From contig NZ_VFPT01000002.1 in the NCBI RefSeq assembly GCF_006716865.1, forward strand, positions 124,001-188,000: 64,000 nucleotides of DNA. The letters run 5' to 3'. The notes below the pieces were generated by a model. It saw only the letters and a list, made by a program, of their open reading frames with translations, made no database searches and had not been told where the DNA came from. How positions within the stretch are numbered: the stretch's first letter is position 1; every line of letters begins with the position of its first letter. A program made the translations under genes and the position numbers. This document shows positions 61,885-64,000 of the stretch, piece by piece. The stretch comes from Roseinatronobacter monicus. GTDB lineage: Bacteria > Pseudomonadota > Alphaproteobacteria > Rhodobacterales > Rhodobacteraceae.

Positions 61885-62487
61885 ATGCTCATCGGATACG
61901 CTCGTGTCTCAACCATGGATCAGAACCCTGCTTTGCAAATGGATGCATTGCAGGCTGCGGGTTGTGAAAAAATCTACATAGAGAAAGCATCCGGCTCTCA
62001 CCGGGAACGTCCCCAACTCAAAGCAGCCCTCGAATATCTACGGGAAGGCGACACTCTGGTTGTGTGGAAATTATCGCGTTTGGCGCGATCCCTGACGCAA
62101 GTCATCAAAACCGCCGCAGATATCGCGGAACGTGGCATCGCATTGAAAGTGCTTACCAAAAATATAGATACCAGCACACCCGAAGGTCGGTTGTTCTTCC
62201 ACATGACCGCTGCTTTTGATGAATTTCAACGGGAACTGATTGTCGAAAATACCCGTGCCGGTCTTAAGGCTGCTGCAAAACGTGGGCGACGGGGTGGACG
62301 GCCAAGGGCTATGAATGAGCAAACCATCAAACATGCCGAGGCAATGCTCAAAGACACTGAAAACTACCCGTTCATCGGAGATGTAATCGATCAGCTCAAG
62401 ATCGGACGAACAGCGTTCTACAGATACTTCCCAACAGATCGCATCAAACAGCTACGCGCGGACCATGCCGAAGTCCACCAAACGTAG
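61885..62487 (+). CDS. tnpR: Tn3-family resolvase (serine recombinase), copy B
   Basis: A 200-aa protein with the same domains as the copy A resolvase (LIGYARVSTMDQ, KLSRLARSL, C-terminal HTH). It differs at least at LTKNIDTS and KQLRADH. Intact, with its spacer uninterrupted, so this copy can probably still resolve co-integrates. Confidence 0.93.
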   Translation: MLIGYARVSTMDQNPALQMDALQAAGCEKIYIEKASGSHRERPQLKAALEYLREGDTLVVWKLSRLARSLTQVIKTAADIAERGIALKVLTKNIDTSTPEGRLFFHMTAAFDEFQRELIVENTRAGLKAAAKRGRRGGRPRAMNEQTIKHAEAMLKDTENYPFIGDVIDQLKIGRTAFYRYFPTDRIKQLRADHAEVHQT

Positions 62488-62530
62488 TTAAATCCTGTGG
62501 TGGGTTACGTACCTTTGTTGGGATGGACCC

Positions 62531-62965
62531 CGCGTGTAGCTTATCCGGGCTCGCGGGCTGATCTGTGACCAGGGTGCTGATATCGAGCAGAACATAGCCC
62601 ATCCGGTCACTGCCGACATAAATCGCGTGGCCATACCGCCCGTCCGGCAGGTTAAAGGCAAAGCCGTGACCGGGTTTAATGCCGGTGCGCTTGGTGAATC
62701 TCTGGGACAGGATATCAAGCCCCTTGCCGACGCCCTCGGGGTCTTCGCCAAGCCATTCCCCATGCCCGTCATATTCGACACCATGCGCCGCGGCGAGGGC
62801 TTCGATCCTTAATATGGCGTCATCCAAGTCGTCTTCTGCGCCAAGCTCTTCGCGCAGAACAAGCCCGCCGCTGATGTCGCGGGTGGTCAGCCCATCGGGC
62901 AGGGCTGCGCGCAGGGCTTTGAGCTTTGCTCGCGTGCCGTAAAGGAAATGTTCAATCATCTGCAC
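62531..62965 (-). pseudogene. RraB/Imm26-like protein, 3' end cut by Tn3
   Basis: From 62965 the first 145 codons are intact and then run into the transposon end after PDKLHAG; the open frame continues artificially to 62444. The N-terminal part shows an RraB-like segment (DDAILRIEALAAAHGVEYDGHGEWLGE). The following part (GIKPGHGFAFNLPDGRYGHAIYVGSDRMGYVLLDIST) resembles Imm26-type immunity proteins. It overlaps the preceding membrane-protein gene by 14 bp, so it is the third gene of the rtcB group. Confidence 0.65.
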
Positions 62966-63311
62966 TTATCCTCTCTTGAAACACGCGCACGGCATCCAGC
63001 CGCACGAAAACCCGCCCACCGTCAGTGCGGTGAAATGCCGCCAGACCACGCAGGGGCCATTGGTCATGATCGTCGGTCGTGACCATGCCGTGAAACGCCA
63101 CGTTCTCAATGCTTTGCCCAGAGGACAAGAGAAGATCATACCGGCGGTCACGCCCGAACAGGTCACCCGCTTCTTGCAGCGTGACGCTGGCGGGCGTCCT
63201 GCCAATACGCGGCAGGAATTTGAAGAACAGGCTCAGGACCATGACCGCGCTGATGCCGACCGTTGCGAAGATCAGCGCGTGGATCAGAAAATCAATTGTG
63301 TCTTGCATCAA
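62952..63311 (-). CDS. Small membrane-anchored protein of unknown function
   Basis: A 119-aa protein with one N-terminal transmembrane helix (about 8-30, FLIHALIFATVGISAVMVLSLFF). A soluble beta-rich part follows (LLLSSGQSIENVAFHGMV...RVFVRLDAVRVFQE), reminiscent of a small SH3-like or WYL-type fold but not recognised. Lies between rtcB and the RraB-like gene in one transcription unit. Confidence 0.6.
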   Translation of the reverse strand: MMQDTIDFLIHALIFATVGISAVMVLSLFFKFLPRIGRTPASVTLQEAGDLFGRDRRYDLLLSSGQSIENVAFHGMVTTDDHDQWPLRGLAAFHRTDGGRVFVRLDAVRVFQERISADD

Positions 63312-63353
63312 TGCCTCCGCGCAAGCCCCCGCCCATGACAGGCGGGGGGAATG

Positions 63354-64000
63354 TTACCGGCGCTGGCGTTTGCTCGCCCAGAAGGGCGGCACGTCACCGG
63401 CCATGATGCAGCCATAAGGCTCGATCATGTCGACCACATCGGCCAGCGCGTAGTCGCGGATCTGGTCAACAACCGCGCCCGCGCGCTTGTAGCTCGATGG
63501 TAGTTCGGACGCGTCCACCCCGCCGCAGTGGAAACGTACATCCAGCCCCTGCGTTTCAGCGGCCAGCGCCTGCGCGGGCGTTCTCTCGCCCATCCGGCGG
63601 CGATGCTCGGTGCGCGAGAAGTTGCGCCCCGCGCCATGCGGCGAGAAGCCCAGCCCATGCGCCGCATTGCGCCCCTTCACGACCAGCACCGGCTCGGCCA
63701 TGTTCAAGGGCACCAGCGTCAGCCCCGTCGCATCTTCGGCATAGCTGTCCCATGCTGGGGTTGCCCCCTTGGCGTGGTAGAACATGTCGCCGCGCTTGAA
63801 GACGAAGTTGTGCTCGTTCCAGATGCGGTCGCCTGACGTGGCACGCGTAGCCTCGACCACGGCCTGATGCAGCGCATTGTGGTTGGCCTTGGTCCAGCGG
63901 CGCAGCAGTTGCAGTGCGTCCCAATAGGCAATGCCCTCGTCACTATCCGCCGGAATCCACGCGTTCTGCTTCAGCGTCGCAGGCGAAAGCACCTTGCGGA
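63354..64000 (-). CDS. rtcB: RtcB-family RNA ligase (5' part outside window)
   Basis: The frame is open to the window edge and encodes the C-terminal 215 residues. RtcB motifs: HNFVFKRGDMFYHAKGATPA, PLNMAEPVLVVKG and GLGFSPHGAGRNFSRTEH, which includes the guanylylated His of the HGAGR segment and metal-binding residues. RtcB joins 2',3'-cyclic phosphate or 3'-phosphate RNA ends to 5'-OH ends using GTP and Mn(II), for RNA repair. First gene of the leftward group. Confidence 0.9.
   Translation of the reverse strand, partial: RKVLSPATLKQNAWIPADSDEGIAYWDALQLLRRWTKANHNALHQAVVEATRATSGDRIWNEHNFVFKRGDMFYHAKGATPAWDSYAEDATGLTLVPLNMAEPVLVVKGRNAAHGLGFSPHGAGRNFSRTEHRRRMGERTPAQALAAETQGLDVRFHCGGVDASELPSSYKRAGAVVDQIRDYALADVVDMIEPYGCIMAGDVPPFWASKRQRR

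Larger units (their letters stand above)
57194..62530. mobile_element. Tn3-family transposon, copy B (IS256-interrupted)
   Basis: Same 38-bp ends as copy A (GGGTTCATACC... at 57194; GGGTCCATCCC..., reverse complement, to 62530), in opposite orientation. Contains tnpA (leftward, split) and tnpR (rightward). Flanking 5-mers ACAGT and CGCGT do not match. The right end cuts the RraB-like gene at 62531. Without the IS256 insertion it would be about 3.9 kb. Confidence 0.92.

Overview
The window looks like a mobile-element-rich accessory region from an alphaproteobacterium of the Rhodobacteraceae (Roseobacter/Paracoccus-like). Support for this: high GC in the native genes, a TctCAB transporter, Rhodobacteraceae-style SulP-UspA and RtcB genes, and many IS families common in that group. 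No rRNA, tRNA, CRISPR array or replication origin was recognised. The unusual IS load suits a plasmid or genomic island, but the sequence does not decide this.

Layout. 1-1633: an IS21-type element, cut by the window edge, sits in the remains of an IS5-type element. 1870-5327: a small chaperone-usher fimbrial cluster (pilin, one-domain chaperone, usher), bracketed by an IS5 right end and an IS5 left end. 5342-14101: a scrapyard of nested elements (IS5 and IS6 ends, IS1634 fragment, serine-recombinase element, complete IS6, complete IS3 inside IS66 inside ISL3). 14194-18882: a divergent MFS transporter and a TctC-TctA-TctB tricarboxylate transporter. 19387-26642: two divergent operons of mostly unknown function. 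Leftward are a DUF6404-like protein and three tandem paralogous membrane proteins, the last broken by a 101-bp MITE. Rightward are a DUF2975-like protein, an HTH regulator, an active/inactive pair of M16 peptidases and a polytopic membrane protein. The two operons share a promoter region holding two inverted repeats.

26657-35330 and 57194-62530 are two nearly identical Tn3-family transposons in opposite orientation. Copy A carries four IS630-type elements in its tnpA-tnpR intergenic region, three of them stacked at one TA site. Copy B has an IS256-type element in tnpA. Between the copies lie a broken MFS gene (5' end lost to Tn copy A, interior split by a complete IS66 with perfect 8-bp target duplication), a sugar ABC transporter with a palindromic operator, a third copy of the tandem IS630, a four-EF-hand protein divergent from an NMT1-type ABC transporter, a tyrosine recombinase, a toxin-antitoxin pair, an MFS transporter, a NYN-domain protein, a SulP-UspA-DksA group and a spermidine-synthase-fold protein.

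62531-64000: a leftward gene group, rtcB (cut by the window edge), a small membrane protein and an RraB/Imm26-like protein whose 3' end was removed by Tn copy B. The best candidate for an undescribed system is 19387-26642. The clearest mobile-element stories are the IS630 stack and the MITE insertion.
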